A stretch of DNA of 12,445 bases from Microbacteriaceae bacterium (GCA_011620705.1 WOYR01000026.1:1-12445); one strand, 5' to 3'. Numbered from the stretch's first letter, positions 1 to 8,270 are shown. Made by a program: numbers and translations. The notes: a model not told the origin generated them from the sequence alone.

Positions 1-1137
1 GCCCGACAGCCGCGGTTCGAATCGCTCCTTCACCCGCAGCATCGGCCGCTCGATCAGAAGGTGGCTCGCGACCGACACCGCCACGGCGATCACGACCGCG
101 ACGGCCGTGCCGAGTGCCCCGCCGATGAACCAGCTCACCACCGTCATGACCAGCATGTGCCAGAGGTACAGCGAGTAGGAGATGTGCCGGCCGAACCAGG
201 CGACGGGACGCCACGAGAAGATGCTCGACATCGGCGACGGGCGGCTCATCATCCCGGCGATCAGCAGCGCGCTCGAGATCCCCACGAGCGGCAGCTCGAC
301 GGCGACGACGAGCACCTGCTGCTTCCACCAGTCGTCCAGGGTGAACTGGATGACGAGCAGGCCGATCAGGCCGCTCGCGGACAGCACGAGTCCGGCCCGG
401 CCCGACAGCCATTCGCGGGCACGGGCGATCGTGAGCACGACGGCGAGGAGGCATCCCATCACCAGCGGACCGACGTTGAGCACCGGGCTGAAGTAGATGT
501 CGGGGCTGGCGGTGCCGCCGGGCGCGCGGTAGAGCAGCAGCGACGCGACGCTCGATGCGATCACGAGCACGGCCAGGCCGATCAGGAGCGGACGCCGCGG
601 CAGCCGGAGGAACATCAGCAGCGCGAGGATCGGCGGCCAGATCAAGTAGAACTGCTCCTCCATCCCCAAGCTCCAGGTGGGAGCGAAGATCCCTTGCGAG
701 ATGTGGGCGTACGCCCTGGCCAGGTTGCCGGTGTAGCTCAGGGCGATGGCCGCAGACGAGGGGATGTCGAGGGTCGCCCCGCCGTCGCCGACCCACACGG
801 CGAGGAGCGCTCCGATCAGCACCATGACCAGCAGAGCCGGATACAGGCGCAGCAGCCGCCGGATCCAGAACGCCGGCAGCCGGATCCTGCCGGTCGTGGT
901 GCGCTCGCGGATGAGGAGGGTCGTGATCAGGTAGCCGGAGAGGACGAAGAAGACATTGACCCCGATGAACCCGCCCCGGAATCCGGGAACGTGGTAGTGA
1001 TACAGCACCACCATGGCGACCGCCAGAGTGCGGAGCCCGTCGAGCGGGGCGCTCCGAGCGTGCGGCAGCGGCGCACCGACTCGCAGCTGAGAGGGGGCGG
1101 AGTCCTGGCGGACCAGCGATTCAGTGAAGGCGACCAT
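1..1137 (-). CDS. Acyltransferase 3 family membrane protein (OafA/YrhL-like), 3' end beyond window
   Basis: The visible 379 codons encode a polytopic membrane protein of the acyltransferase-3 family. These enzymes move acyl groups (often acetyl) onto sugars of cell-surface polysaccharide, peptidoglycan or small molecules at the cytoplasmic membrane. Seen in the sequence: LDGLRTLAV at residues 32-40; the family's active-site His region YHYHVPGFRGGFIGVNVFFVLSG at about 46-68 (split: YHYHVPGFRGG then FIGVNVFFVLSG); the WSLGMEEQFYLIWP block at 155-168; and YSLYLWH at 321-327; with many hydrophobic helices between. LIERPMLRVKERF at 361-373 usually sits at the end of the core domain, so either few residues are missing or an extracellular SGNH domain follows outside the window. 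The ATG at 1137 is preceded by GGAAG at short spacing; the next in-frame ATG would remove the LDGLR block. It lies 120 bp downstream of the VKOR gene on the same strand and may be a separate unit. The acceptor substrate cannot be told. Confidence 0.9.
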   Translation of the reverse strand, partial: MVAFTESLVRQDSAPSQLRVGAPLPHARSAPLDGLRTLAVAMVVLYHYHVPGFRGGFIGVNVFFVLSGYLITTLLIRERTTTGRIRLPAFWIRRLLRLYPALLVMVLIGALLAVWVGDGGATLDIPSSAAIALSYTGNLARAYAHISQGIFAPTWSLGMEEQFYLIWPPILALLMFLRLPRRPLLIGLAVLVIASSVASLLLYRAPGGTASPDIYFSPVLNVGPLVMGCLLAVVLTIARAREWLSGRAGLVLSASGLIGLLVIQFTLDDWWKQQVLVVAVELPLVGISSALLIAGMMSRPSPMSSIFSWRPVAWFGRHISYSLYLWHMLVMTVVSWFIGGALGTAVAVVIAVAVSVASHLLIERPMLRVKERFEPRLSG

Positions 1138-1257
1138 CCGCTTCCAGCCTTGTCGCCGGATCGCGAAGCAGGTCAGTACTCGGAGGTCGCGTTCAGGGGA
1201 TCTTGACCTGATTCCCAGTCGTCGGCTCCGCCTCCCGAACGGCGCATGAGCCCCTGT

Positions 1258-1899
1258 CTATCCGTTGACGATACGGGCGAGCGCGTCCAGCCGCAGTTGC
1301 GCGACGAGCAGCACGGCTGCGTAGGCGATCACCGTCGCCGGGACCAGCCAGCGGGTGAAGCCGCGCCCTGCGGCCCTCAGCCGCCCGCCGAAGACGCCGG
1401 CGGCGGCGTTGCGGGCGGTCGTCGCCAGGAACAACGGGATCACCACCGACCAGGTGAGCATGCACCACGGGCACAGCGTGCCCAGTACGAAGATGCTCTG
1501 CACCATCAGCCAGACCACGAAGGCCATCGCCCCGGCCACGCCGAGGTTGAAGAGGATCCAGTACCAGCGGGTGAAGCGCGCGCCTGCCAGCAGGGAGACC
1601 CCGACGACGATCGGAGCGATCCAGCTCGCCAAGCCGATGATCGGGTTCGGGAAGCCCAGCACCGAACCCTGCCAGGACTCGAGGTTCTTGCCGCACTGCA
1701 CGAGAACGCTGACGTTGCAGTCGAGCTGGGCGCCCGGATGCTGCAGCACGGCGAGCTTGTCGATGGTCAGGGAGAAGGCCGCCCACCAGCCGACCACTCC
1801 GGTGATGATGAGCGTGAGCGCGAAGGCGATGGGGACGCGGGGCGCAGCGGCGGAGGGTTGCACCGGTGGGTGCGCGACCCGATCCAGCATCTCTGTCAC
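1258..1899 (-). CDS. Vitamin K epoxide reductase (VKOR) family membrane protein
   Basis: A 213-residue integral membrane thiol oxidoreductase. Bacterial VKOR homologues reoxidise a DsbA-like partner by passing electrons to quinone, so they replace DsbB in many actinobacteria. Visible features: a first helix at about 24-46; a periplasmic loop with Cys61 and Cys69 (the electron-shuttle pair); the GFPNPIIGL block at 82-90; and the active-site CPWC at 143-146 inside a later helix (GTLCPWCMLTW). All four redox cysteines are therefore present. No thioredoxin domain is fused and no DsbA partner lies in the window. The chosen GTG start (1899) overlaps the stop of the upstream BON gene as GTGA, suggesting coupled translation; an ATG three codons later (1890) is an equally possible start. 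The frame stays open upstream to 2031, but that stretch is Arg/Gly-rich and lies over the BON gene, so it is not used. Because it follows the BON gene, it is probably under the DosR-like box at 2245-2259. Confidence 0.9.
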   Translation of the reverse strand: MTEMLDRVAHPPVQPSAAAPRVPIAFALTLIITGVVGWWAAFSLTIDKLAVLQHPGAQLDCNVSVLVQCGKNLESWQGSVLGFPNPIIGLASWIAPIVVGVSLLAGARFTRWYWILFNLGVAGAMAFVVWLMVQSIFVLGTLCPWCMLTWSVVIPLFLATTARNAAAGVFGGRLRAAGRGFTRWLVPATVIAYAAVLLVAQLRLDALARIVNG

Positions 1900-2210
1900 G
1901 AGCGGTCGGTGTCGTCGCCCGACAGCACGGGGCCGGCCGGGTCCAGCTGCCATCCCTCCTCGAATGGGCGCACCCGGAGCTCGTTGCTGACGGAGTCCTG
2001 GCCGGCGATGGCCTCTGCGACCTCGGTGCACATGAGGCGCGCCGCGAAGCTCTCGACGTAACCGCGCAGTTCCACGCGGCCTCCCTCCACAGCGACCTGG
2101 ACGTCATCGGCCTTGATCGCGGCGGTCGCGGCGAGGCGCTGAGTGATCTGCTCGGCGAGAAGGCGGTCGGAGTCGGCGGTGTGCTCGCGCCTCGGCGGTG
2201 GTGTCGTCAT
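1896..2210 (-). CDS. Small BON-domain protein
   Basis: A 104-residue protein made almost wholly of one BON domain (about residues 18-84), with the usual alpha-beta pattern: a helix LLAEQITQRLAA, a beta segment DVQVAVEGGRVELRGYV (the G-x-V-x-L-x-G-x-V signature) and a second helix through MCTEVAEAIAG, ending in NELRV. BON domains are thought to bind phospholipid or to mediate protein association at membranes. There is no signal peptide or lipobox, so this one looks cytoplasmic. The Met at 2210 is chosen because it begins the compact protein and has a GGTAG stretch upstream; an ATG at 2264 would add 18 unconvincing residues and overlap the cydDC stop and the regulatory box. It lies 50 bp after cydDC and overlaps the VKOR start as GTGA. 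A DosR-like box lies 34 bp upstream. The role beside VKOR is unknown. Confidence 0.82.
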   Translation of the reverse strand: MTTPPPRREHTADSDRLLAEQITQRLAATAAIKADDVQVAVEGGRVELRGYVESFAARLMCTEVAEAIAGQDSVSNELRVRPFEEGWQLDPAGPVLSGDDTDRS

Positions 2211-2244
2211 GCGGCTACCATCCGACGAAGCCGGGCGCGGCGTC

Positions 2245-2259
2245 AAGGCCGAAGGTCCC
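2245..2259 (-). promoter_or_regulatory. DosR-like box upstream of BON-VKOR (box D)
   Basis: On the minus strand the site reads GGGACCTTCGGCCTT. It matches 14 of 15 positions of the window's own consensus GGGACCTTnGnCCCT (mismatch in the second half) and 2 mismatches from the mycobacterial form GGGACTTNNGNCCCT. It fills most of the 50-bp gap between the cydDC stop and the BON start, ending 34 bp before the BON ATG. No clear -10 element is visible. It is the weakest second half-site of the set. Confidence 0.55.
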
Positions 2260-2260
2260 A

Positions 2261-5200
2261 TCACACGGGGACCCTCTCGTGCGCGGCGGCTGCCGTCGTC
2301 GGCGCCAGGCGCACGGCGTGATCCGTCGCAGCGCGGTCGTCCGCGCGATGGCTCACCAGCACCACCATCCGGTCCATGGTCGCCGAGCGGATATCGGACA
2401 TCATCGCCGCCGCCGTCGGCTCGTCGAGGTGGGCGGTCGGCTCGTCGAGCAGCAGGAGTTCGCTGCGGCAGAGCAGAGCGCGGGCGACGGCGAGGCGCTG
2501 GCGCTCACCTCCCGAGAGGGACCCTCCCGACGCTCCGACCCGCGCATCCAGGCCGGCGGGAAGGCGGGAGAGCAGCGGGCCGAGGCCGACACGCCTGAGC
2601 ACCTCCCGCATCTCGGAGTCGGTCACAGGATCGGTGCGGGGCCGCGCGAGCAGCAGGTTCCCGCGGATCGTGGAGTCGAAGACATGGGCCTCCTGCGGGC
2701 ACCAGGCCACCCGGCGGCGCCATTCCGCGCGGTTCAGATCGGACAGCGGGATGCCGTCGACCGCGATGCTCCCCGCCGCCGGCGCCAGCTCCCCGAGCAG
2801 CAGTGTGAGCAGCGTGGTCTTGCCGGATCCCGACGGCCCGTCGACCACGAGCCAGCGGCCGGGCTCCACTCGAGCGTCGAGTTCGGCGAACACGGCGGAG
2901 GCGCTTCCCGGCCAGCGGGCGGCGAGCGCGTGCAGCTCGATGGCCCGGATCGGTTGCGGAGGCACGCCGCCGCCGTCGACCCGGTCGGGCGTGTCGAGGA
3001 AGGGCCGCAGCCGGGCGAGCACAGCGGCAAGGCCGGGAGCCCGCTGCACGGCGCGCATCGAGTCCACGAGCGGCTCGAAGGAGGCCAGCACCAGCAGGGC
3101 GACGACGGCAACGGTCTCGGCCGATGGCGAGCCGGTCGACGTGGCGAGCAGGGGGACCAGCACGGCGAGCCCCGCGGTGACGAAGGCCAGCAGAGCGGTC
3201 CCCCGGCCGGCGGACCGTGCTGCCCGGCGGTCGAGCGCAGCCAGGCGGGACGACGAGGCGCGCACCTGATCGACGGCGGCCCGCGCCATCCCGTTGGCTC
3301 TCAGCTCGGTCGCTGCGCCGGCGAGCGAGCTGATGCGCTCGCCGAGCTCGGCGCGGGCGGGGACCCGTTCCGCGGATGCCGCGGCATCAGCCCGGCGCAC
3401 CAGCACAGGCGCAGCCACCGCCACCAGCACGAGCACCGCGCCCACCAGCGGGGCCGCCCCCGGATCGATCAGGGCCACCGTGGTGATGATCCCCGCCAGG
3501 CTGAGGACCCCGACGGCCAGCGGGGTCACGACCCTGGGCACCAGCTCGCGAACCTCGTCGAGGGAGGTCACGAGGTAGTCGACGGCGGCGCCGCCCTCCT
3601 GCAGCCGGCGGGAGCCGGCCCCTCGGGCGGCGATGCCGCGCCAGATCCGGATCCGGAGCGCGTCGGTCGCGGCCAGGATCGCGTTGTGCGTGACCAGGCG
3701 CTCCGCGTAGCGGGCGACCGAGCGGCCGAGTCCGAAGAAGCGCACGCCGACGATCGCCACTAGCAGGTACATGATCGCGGGATGCTCGGCGGCGCGCACG
3801 ATCAGCCACGCGGAGACGGCGGTCAGCGACAATCCGAGCCCCGTCGCGGCGACCCCCAGCAGGACCGCGAGCACCCACCGTCCTGCCGAGGCGCGCAGCA
3901 GCGCCAGCAGGGTGGAACCCGCCGGCATTCCCGCGACCGCGGTGGCGGGTCGCGCGTCCCTCGTCGCAGGGCCGGTCCCGGCTGCTGCCGGCGTCGGCTC
4001 GGCGTCCCGCGCCGTGCCCGCGGCGGATCCGGCCCATCTCCGGCCGGCCGGTTCGGGCATCCGGATGACGGCGTCGGCGCCGCCGATCAGGATGCGGTCG
4101 TGGCTCACCACGATGACCGCAGCGGAACGACTCAGCGTTCTCAGCACCTCGCGCACCCGCGCCGCGCTGACGTCGTCGAGGTGGGCGGTCGGTTCGTCGA
4201 ACAGGGCAACCGTCGCGCCCGAGAGCACCCGCAGGGCGGCGCGCGCGATGGCCAGGCGCCGGGTCTCTCCCGGGCTCAGCTCCGACGGCCGCCGGTCGCC
4301 GAGCCCCTGCAGCCCGAGTTCGCGCAGCATGCCGTCCGCGGCGATCCGGTCGTCGCTGGCGAGCTCGAGTTCCCCTGCGACGGTGTCGGCGAAGAACCGC
4401 GGCGCCTGAGCGGCGAAGGCGAGCCGGGAAGGGTCGATCCCCCGGATGCGGCCGGTGGCCTGGGCACCGGGATCGAGCGCGTCGGCGAGCGCCGCCAGCA
4501 CGGTGGACTTGCCCGCCCCGCTCGGGCCGGTGATCACGGTGAGCTCCCCGCGCGCGAATGACGCGGAGAACCGATCGACCGCTGGGTCGTCGCGCATCGG
4601 GTAGCGCACGCGGAGCGCGTCGACCAGCACGGCCGGCTCCGCGGAGGGGGCCATCCTGCGCCGAGCCGTCGCGAGCAGCTCCCTGACCCGCCGCAGGGCG
4701 GCCGTGCCGTTCTGGGAGGCGTGGAACGCCGTCCCCACCTCGCGCACCGCGCCGAAGCATTCCGGGGCGAGCAGGAGCACGACGAGGGCGGTCGCAAGAG
4801 GGACGTCGCCGTTCATGAGACGGATGCCCAGCAGCACCGCCACCACGGCGACCGACATGGTGCCGATCAGTTCGAGAGCCAGAGCCGAGAGGAAGGCGGT
4901 GCGGAGCGTGAGCGAGGTGCGGCGGCGCAACTCGGACTGGATGCCCTCCAGCGCCTCGGTCTGCTCGTCGACCCGCCCCAGTCCGACCAGCACCGGCAGC
5001 CCGTGCGCCAACTCGACCAGGTGATCGGCCAGGCGCTGCAGGGCCCGGGATGCCGCATCCGTGCGCTCGCGGGTGTGCATTCCGATCAGCACCATGAACA
5101 GCGGCACGAGCGGGATGGTGACCGCGATCACGATCGCGCTCAGCCAATCCAGTGACAGGATGCGCGCGCCGAGCACCACGGGCACCACCAGCGCCGCGAC

Positions 5201-5617
5201 GGCCGCCGGGATGACCGAGCCGTAGTAGTCGTCGAGATCGTCGACGCCCGTCGTGGCCAGCACGGCCGCGCTGCCGGAGTCGACGCCGCCGTCGGCGATC
5301 CGCTCGGCGAGCTCAGCGCGGATGCCCTCCTTCGCGCTGACAGCCTCGCGCGCCGCGACCGTGCCGATCGCCCAGGTGGATCCTGCGCGCAGCACGGCTC
5401 CGATCGCGCCGAGCACGATGGCCGAGCGCCATCCGGTGCTCCCGCTCGCGACCGCGGCGATGGAGCCGGCGAGCGACTCGGCGATCAGCACGATGGCGAT
5501 CGCCCGGATCGCGCTCAGCACCCCGATCGCCAGCGCTGCGCGCAGGCCGCCTGGGCCGAGTCCGGCGTCGAGCAGCCGGGCGCCGAGGCGGCCGCCGAGC
5601 GGCTTCGGCCCGCTCAC
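2261..5617 (-). CDS. cydDC: Fused CydD-CydC thiol/heme-type ABC exporter (cytochrome bd assembly)
   Basis: One continuous frame of 1118 residues carries both halves of the CydDC ABC transporter, which in Escherichia coli is a heterodimer needed for assembly of cytochrome bd and linked to export of cysteine/glutathione and to heme. The first half is CydD-like: membrane helices about 20-310 with the DDYYGSVIPA stretch, Walker A GPSGAGKS at 364-371, signature LSPGE at 447-451, Walker B LFDEP around D474-E475, and H-loop His506. An Ala/Pro/Gly-rich linker spans about 524-566. The second half is CydC-like: helices from 582, the typical RYAERLVTHNA at 636-646, Walker A GPSGSGKT at 927-934, LSGGE at 1034-1038, D1058-E1059 and H1090. 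Both ATP sites keep all key residues. The GTG start at 5617 overlaps the cydB stop as GTGA, so it is translationally coupled to cydB and belongs to the cydAB transcript. Fusion of the two genes is known in actinobacteria. Confidence 0.95.
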   Translation of the reverse strand: MSGPKPLGGRLGARLLDAGLGPGGLRAALAIGVLSAIRAIAIVLIAESLAGSIAAVASGSTGWRSAIVLGAIGAVLRAGSTWAIGTVAAREAVSAKEGIRAELAERIADGGVDSGSAAVLATTGVDDLDDYYGSVIPAAVAALVVPVVLGARILSLDWLSAIVIAVTIPLVPLFMVLIGMHTRERTDAASRALQRLADHLVELAHGLPVLVGLGRVDEQTEALEGIQSELRRRTSLTLRTAFLSALALELIGTMSVAVVAVLLGIRLMNGDVPLATALVVLLLAPECFGAVREVGTAFHASQNGTAALRRVRELLATARRRMAPSAEPAVLVDALRVRYPMRDDPAVDRFSASFARGELTVITGPSGAGKSTVLAALADALDPGAQATGRIRGIDPSRLAFAAQAPRFFADTVAGELELASDDRIAADGMLRELGLQGLGDRRPSELSPGETRRLAIARAALRVLSGATVALFDEPTAHLDDVSAARVREVLRTLSRSAAVIVVSHDRILIGGADAVIRMPEPAGRRWAGSAAGTARDAEPTPAAAGTGPATRDARPATAVAGMPAGSTLLALLRASAGRWVLAVLLGVAATGLGLSLTAVSAWLIVRAAEHPAIMYLLVAIVGVRFFGLGRSVARYAERLVTHNAILAATDALRIRIWRGIAARGAGSRRLQEGGAAVDYLVTSLDEVRELVPRVVTPLAVGVLSLAGIITTVALIDPGAAPLVGAVLVLVAVAAPVLVRRADAAASAERVPARAELGERISSLAGAATELRANGMARAAVDQVRASSSRLAALDRRAARSAGRGTALLAFVTAGLAVLVPLLATSTGSPSAETVAVVALLVLASFEPLVDSMRAVQRAPGLAAVLARLRPFLDTPDRVDGGGVPPQPIRAIELHALAARWPGSASAVFAELDARVEPGRWLVVDGPSGSGKTTLLTLLLGELAPAAGSIAVDGIPLSDLNRAEWRRRVAWCPQEAHVFDSTIRGNLLLARPRTDPVTDSEMREVLRRVGLGPLLSRLPAGLDARVGASGGSLSGGERQRLAVARALLCRSELLLLDEPTAHLDEPTAAAMMSDIRSATMDRMVVLVSHRADDRAATDHAVRLAPTTAAAAHERVPV

Positions 5618-6642
5618 CGCTTGATGGCGGGCTCGAAGTCGTGCACAGCCGGCAGCGACTGAGCCGAGATGCGCTTGCGGAACACCCAGTAGCTCCAGGC
5701 CTGGTACGCGAGGATGAGCGGCAGCGCGCACCCGGCAACGACCGTCATCACGCCGAGCGTGTACGGGCTGCTCGAGGCGTTGGACACCGTGAGATCGTAG
5801 GCAGGCGAGATCGTCGACGGCAGCACCACCGGGTAGACGGCCGCGAAGATCGATGCGGCCCCGAGTGCGAGGAACACCGCGAAGCCGATGAAGGCGCGTC
5901 CCTCGCGGCGTCTGCGCGACGCGAACCAGCCCAGGACCACGGCGACCACGGCGGCGACCACCAGCAGCCACGACACCGCACCGCCGGTCTCGAACTGCAC
6001 CAGCAGCACCCAGCCCACGATCGGCAGTAGTGCGATCGGCGACCAGCGCACGACGATCCGCCCCGCGCGCTCGCGCACCGGGCCGTCCGTCTTGAGCGCG
6101 AGGAAGGTGGCGGCATGGATGAGGCAGAACCCGACGACCGCGAGGCCTCCGAGCACCGCCGGCCCGGTGAGCCAGACGAAGGGGCCGCCGACCGGGTTGC
6201 CCGCGGCATCCAGCGGAAGGCCGGTCGTGGTCAGCGCCAGCATCGCCCCGATGCCGAAGGCGGCGACGAAGGAGCCGAGGCCGATCGCCCAGTCCCAGGC
6301 GCGGCGCCAGCGGTCGCTGTCGCGCTTGCCGCGGTACTCGATGGATGCGGCCCGGAAGATCAGCCCGAGCAGCACGAGCACGAGCGGCAGGTACAGCGTG
6401 GAGAACAGCGAGGCGTACCAGAACGGGAAGGCGGCGAAGATCCCGGCGCCCGCGGTGAGCAGCCAGACCTCGTTGCCGTCCCACACCGGGCCGATGGTGT
6501 TGAGCATGACCCGCTTGCTCGGCTCGTCCTTCGCCGTGATCAGCATGTGCATGCCGACCCCGAGGTCGAAGCCCTCCAGCAGCAGGTAGCCGATCCAGAG
6601 GACCGAGATGGCGATGAACCAGATGTTGGGGAGGATGTCCAT
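5614..6642 (-). CDS. cydB: Cytochrome bd oxidase subunit II (CydB)
   Basis: A 342-residue polytopic membrane protein, subunit II of the cytochrome bd quinol oxidase, which reduces O2 to water with electrons from (mena)quinol. Seen: the N-terminal helix with LLLEGFDLGVGM at 20-31, IGPVWDGNEVWLLTAGAG at 50-67, an FRAASIEYRGK block at 96-106, and GVMTVVAGCALPLILAYQAW at 297-316, all typical of CydB in this order; length is normal for the family. The ATG at 6642 has a strong AGGAG site seven bases upstream. It begins 26 bp after the cydA stop and its stop overlaps the cydDC start, so cydA-cydB-cydDC form one operon. Confidence 0.96.
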   Translation of the reverse strand: MDILPNIWFIAISVLWIGYLLLEGFDLGVGMHMLITAKDEPSKRVMLNTIGPVWDGNEVWLLTAGAGIFAAFPFWYASLFSTLYLPLVLVLLGLIFRAASIEYRGKRDSDRWRRAWDWAIGLGSFVAAFGIGAMLALTTTGLPLDAAGNPVGGPFVWLTGPAVLGGLAVVGFCLIHAATFLALKTDGPVRERAGRIVVRWSPIALLPIVGWVLLVQFETGGAVSWLLVVAAVVAVVLGWFASRRRREGRAFIGFAVFLALGAASIFAAVYPVVLPSTISPAYDLTVSNASSSPYTLGVMTVVAGCALPLILAYQAWSYWVFRKRISAQSLPAVHDFEPAIKR

Positions 6643-6668
6643 GGTGTCTCCTGCTCGATGGGTCGGCG

Positions 6669-8243
6669 TCAGTATGCGAAGGCGAGCACGTCGCGCGATG
6701 CGTCGTCGTGGTCGTCGTGGTCGTCGTGGTCCCCGAGTTCCGGCATGGCCGAGACGACACCGCCGCGGACGTACTTGACGAGCAGGGCGACCTCGACGAC
6801 GAGCAGGGCCAGGTAGACCACGCCGAGGCTGATCAGCGAGAACAGCAGCTCTCCGCTGGTCGTGCCGGGCGACACCGCAGCGGCCGTGAACATGAACACC
6901 CCGTCGATGCCGCCGGGTGTCGGGTTCGGCGCGACCACGAAGGGCTGGCGGCCGAGTTCGGTGAAGACCCAGCCGGTGGCGCTGGCTGCGAACGGCGAGA
7001 GGATGCCCAGCAGGGCCAGCCGCATGATCCACTTCGACCGCGGAACCGTCCCGCGCCGGGTGAGCCACAGGGCCACGATCGACGCGAATGCCGCGAGCCC
7101 GCCGAACAGGATCATGAGCCGGAACGCCCAGTATGTGACCGCCATGATCGGCACGTACTGCACCTTCGTGCCGGCGGCTGCGCCGTAGAGCGCGGCGTTG
7201 TCCGGCACCGTCGTGCCGTACTTCGCCTCGTACTGGGGCAGCAGATCCTTGACGCCGGTGACCGTCGTGTTGAAGTCGCCGTTGGCGAGGAACGACAGCA
7301 CTCCGGGGATCTCGATCAGGCCGACGACGTTCTTGCAGTCGCGGGAGCCGACATCGCCGATGGACAGCACCGAGAAGCTCGTGCCGGTCTGGCAGGCGGC
7401 CTCCGCCGCCGCCATCTTCATCGGCTGCTGCTGGAACATCAGCTTGCCCTGCAGATCACCGGTGACGGCGACCAGGCCGAAGCCGACGATGGCGACCACC
7501 GCGCCGATGCGCAGGGACCGGATCCAGACCCCGTGGTCGGCCGCGTCCCGCCCGCGGATGTCGGGTGCCGATCCCACGACCACGCGCTTGTCCTCGCCGA
7601 TCGTGTCGATGCCGTCGTGGCGCCTGCGCCACAGGTGGTACCACGAGATGCCCAGCAGGAAGGCGCCGGCCACCGAGAGCGAGCCGACCAGCGTGTGCGA
7701 GAACGCGGCGAGCGCGGTGTTGTTGGTCATCACCGCCCAGATGTCGACCATCTGCGGCCGTCCGTGCACCAGCTCCACGCCGACGGGATGCTGCATCCAC
7801 GAGTTCGCGACGATGATGAAGTACGCCGAGAGCCAAGACCCGATCACGGCCGCGTACAGCGTGGCGAGGTGGATCCTCTTGGGCAGCCGGCTCCAGCCGA
7901 AGATCCACAGGCCGAGGAAGGTCGACTCGACGAAGAAGGCGAGCAGCCCCTCCATGGCGAGCGGGGCGCCGAAGACGTCGCCGACGAAACGGGAGTACTC
8001 GCTCCACGCCATGCCGAACTGGAACTCCTGCACGATGCCGGTCGCGACGCCCAAGATGAAGTTGACCAGGAAGAGCTTCCCCCAGAACTTCGTCATGCGC
8101 AGGTACCGCTCGTTGCCGGTGCGCAGGTAGAGCGTCTGGAACAGCACGATGATCGGGCCGAGGCCGAGGGTCAGCGGGACCAGCAGGAAGTGGTAGACCG
8201 TTGTGATGCCGAACTGCCAGCGGGCGATGTCGAGTGGGTCCAC
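6669..8243 (-). CDS. cydA: Cytochrome bd oxidase subunit I (CydA)
   Basis: The heme-bearing subunit of cytochrome bd, 524 residues, in the cytoplasmic membrane. By alignment to Escherichia coli CydA: His18 (E. coli His19), Glu98 and Glu106 (Glu99/Glu107), His183 (His186) and Met377 in the FRLM motif (Met393, the other b558 ligand) are present. The quinol-binding Q-loop has QPMKMAAAE with Lys276 and Glu281 matching Lys252/Glu257. The Q-loop also holds Cys284 and Cys303. The GRQPW motif reads GRQPF (431-435). The C-terminal tail is odd: three His in an Asp-rich run (505-514), coded by a 9-bp tandem repeat. The GTG start at 8243 has an AAGGAG site eight bases upstream. It is first gene of cydA-cydB-cydDC. 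A DosR-like box lies 67 bp upstream of the start, suggesting induction at low oxygen by the DevS/DevR-like pair of this window. Confidence 0.96.
   Translation of the reverse strand: MDPLDIARWQFGITTVYHFLLVPLTLGLGPIIVLFQTLYLRTGNERYLRMTKFWGKLFLVNFILGVATGIVQEFQFGMAWSEYSRFVGDVFGAPLAMEGLLAFFVESTFLGLWIFGWSRLPKRIHLATLYAAVIGSWLSAYFIIVANSWMQHPVGVELVHGRPQMVDIWAVMTNNTALAAFSHTLVGSLSVAGAFLLGISWYHLWRRRHDGIDTIGEDKRVVVGSAPDIRGRDAADHGVWIRSLRIGAVVAIVGFGLVAVTGDLQGKLMFQQQPMKMAAAEAACQTGTSFSVLSIGDVGSRDCKNVVGLIEIPGVLSFLANGDFNTTVTGVKDLLPQYEAKYGTTVPDNAALYGAAAGTKVQYVPIMAVTYWAFRLMILFGGLAAFASIVALWLTRRGTVPRSKWIMRLALLGILSPFAASATGWVFTELGRQPFVVAPNPTPGGIDGVFMFTAAAVSPGTTSGELLFSLISLGVVYLALLVVEVALLVKYVRGGVVSAMPELGDHDDHDDHDDASRDVLAFAY
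6702..6731. repeat. Tandem 9-bp repeat in the 3' end of cydA
   Basis: Three perfect copies of gtcgtcgtg (6702-6728) followed by a partial copy. On the minus strand it codes Asp-Asp-His units, giving the His/Asp-rich tail of CydA (His506, His509, His512). The unit is a multiple of three, so copy-number change would lengthen or shorten the tail without a frameshift. Confidence 0.85.
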
Positions 8244-8270
8244 GGAACTGCTCCTTGCGCTCTGGGTCGG

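Noticed and set aside
61..1206. Plus-strand frame of 381 codons over the acyltransferase
   Set aside because: Arg/Asp/His-rich shadow with no domain; the minus strand encodes a clear acyltransferase-3 protein.
1193..1211. Imperfect dyad TCAGG...CCTGA in the gap before the acyltransferase gene
   Set aside because: Only five arm bases match and the centre does not; no T-run and no fit to the GGGACC box.
2198..3763. Long plus-strand frames over cydDC, and similar ones over cydB and cydA up to 8396
   Set aside because: High-GC codon-position shadows with no recognisable motif; the real genes on the minus strand are certain.
5618..6760. Minus-strand continuation of the cydDC frame upstream to 6760, giving a 1499-residue reading frame
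   Set aside because: It lies over cydB in another frame, is Arg/His/Thr low-complexity, and the GTG at 5617 begins the CydD homology.
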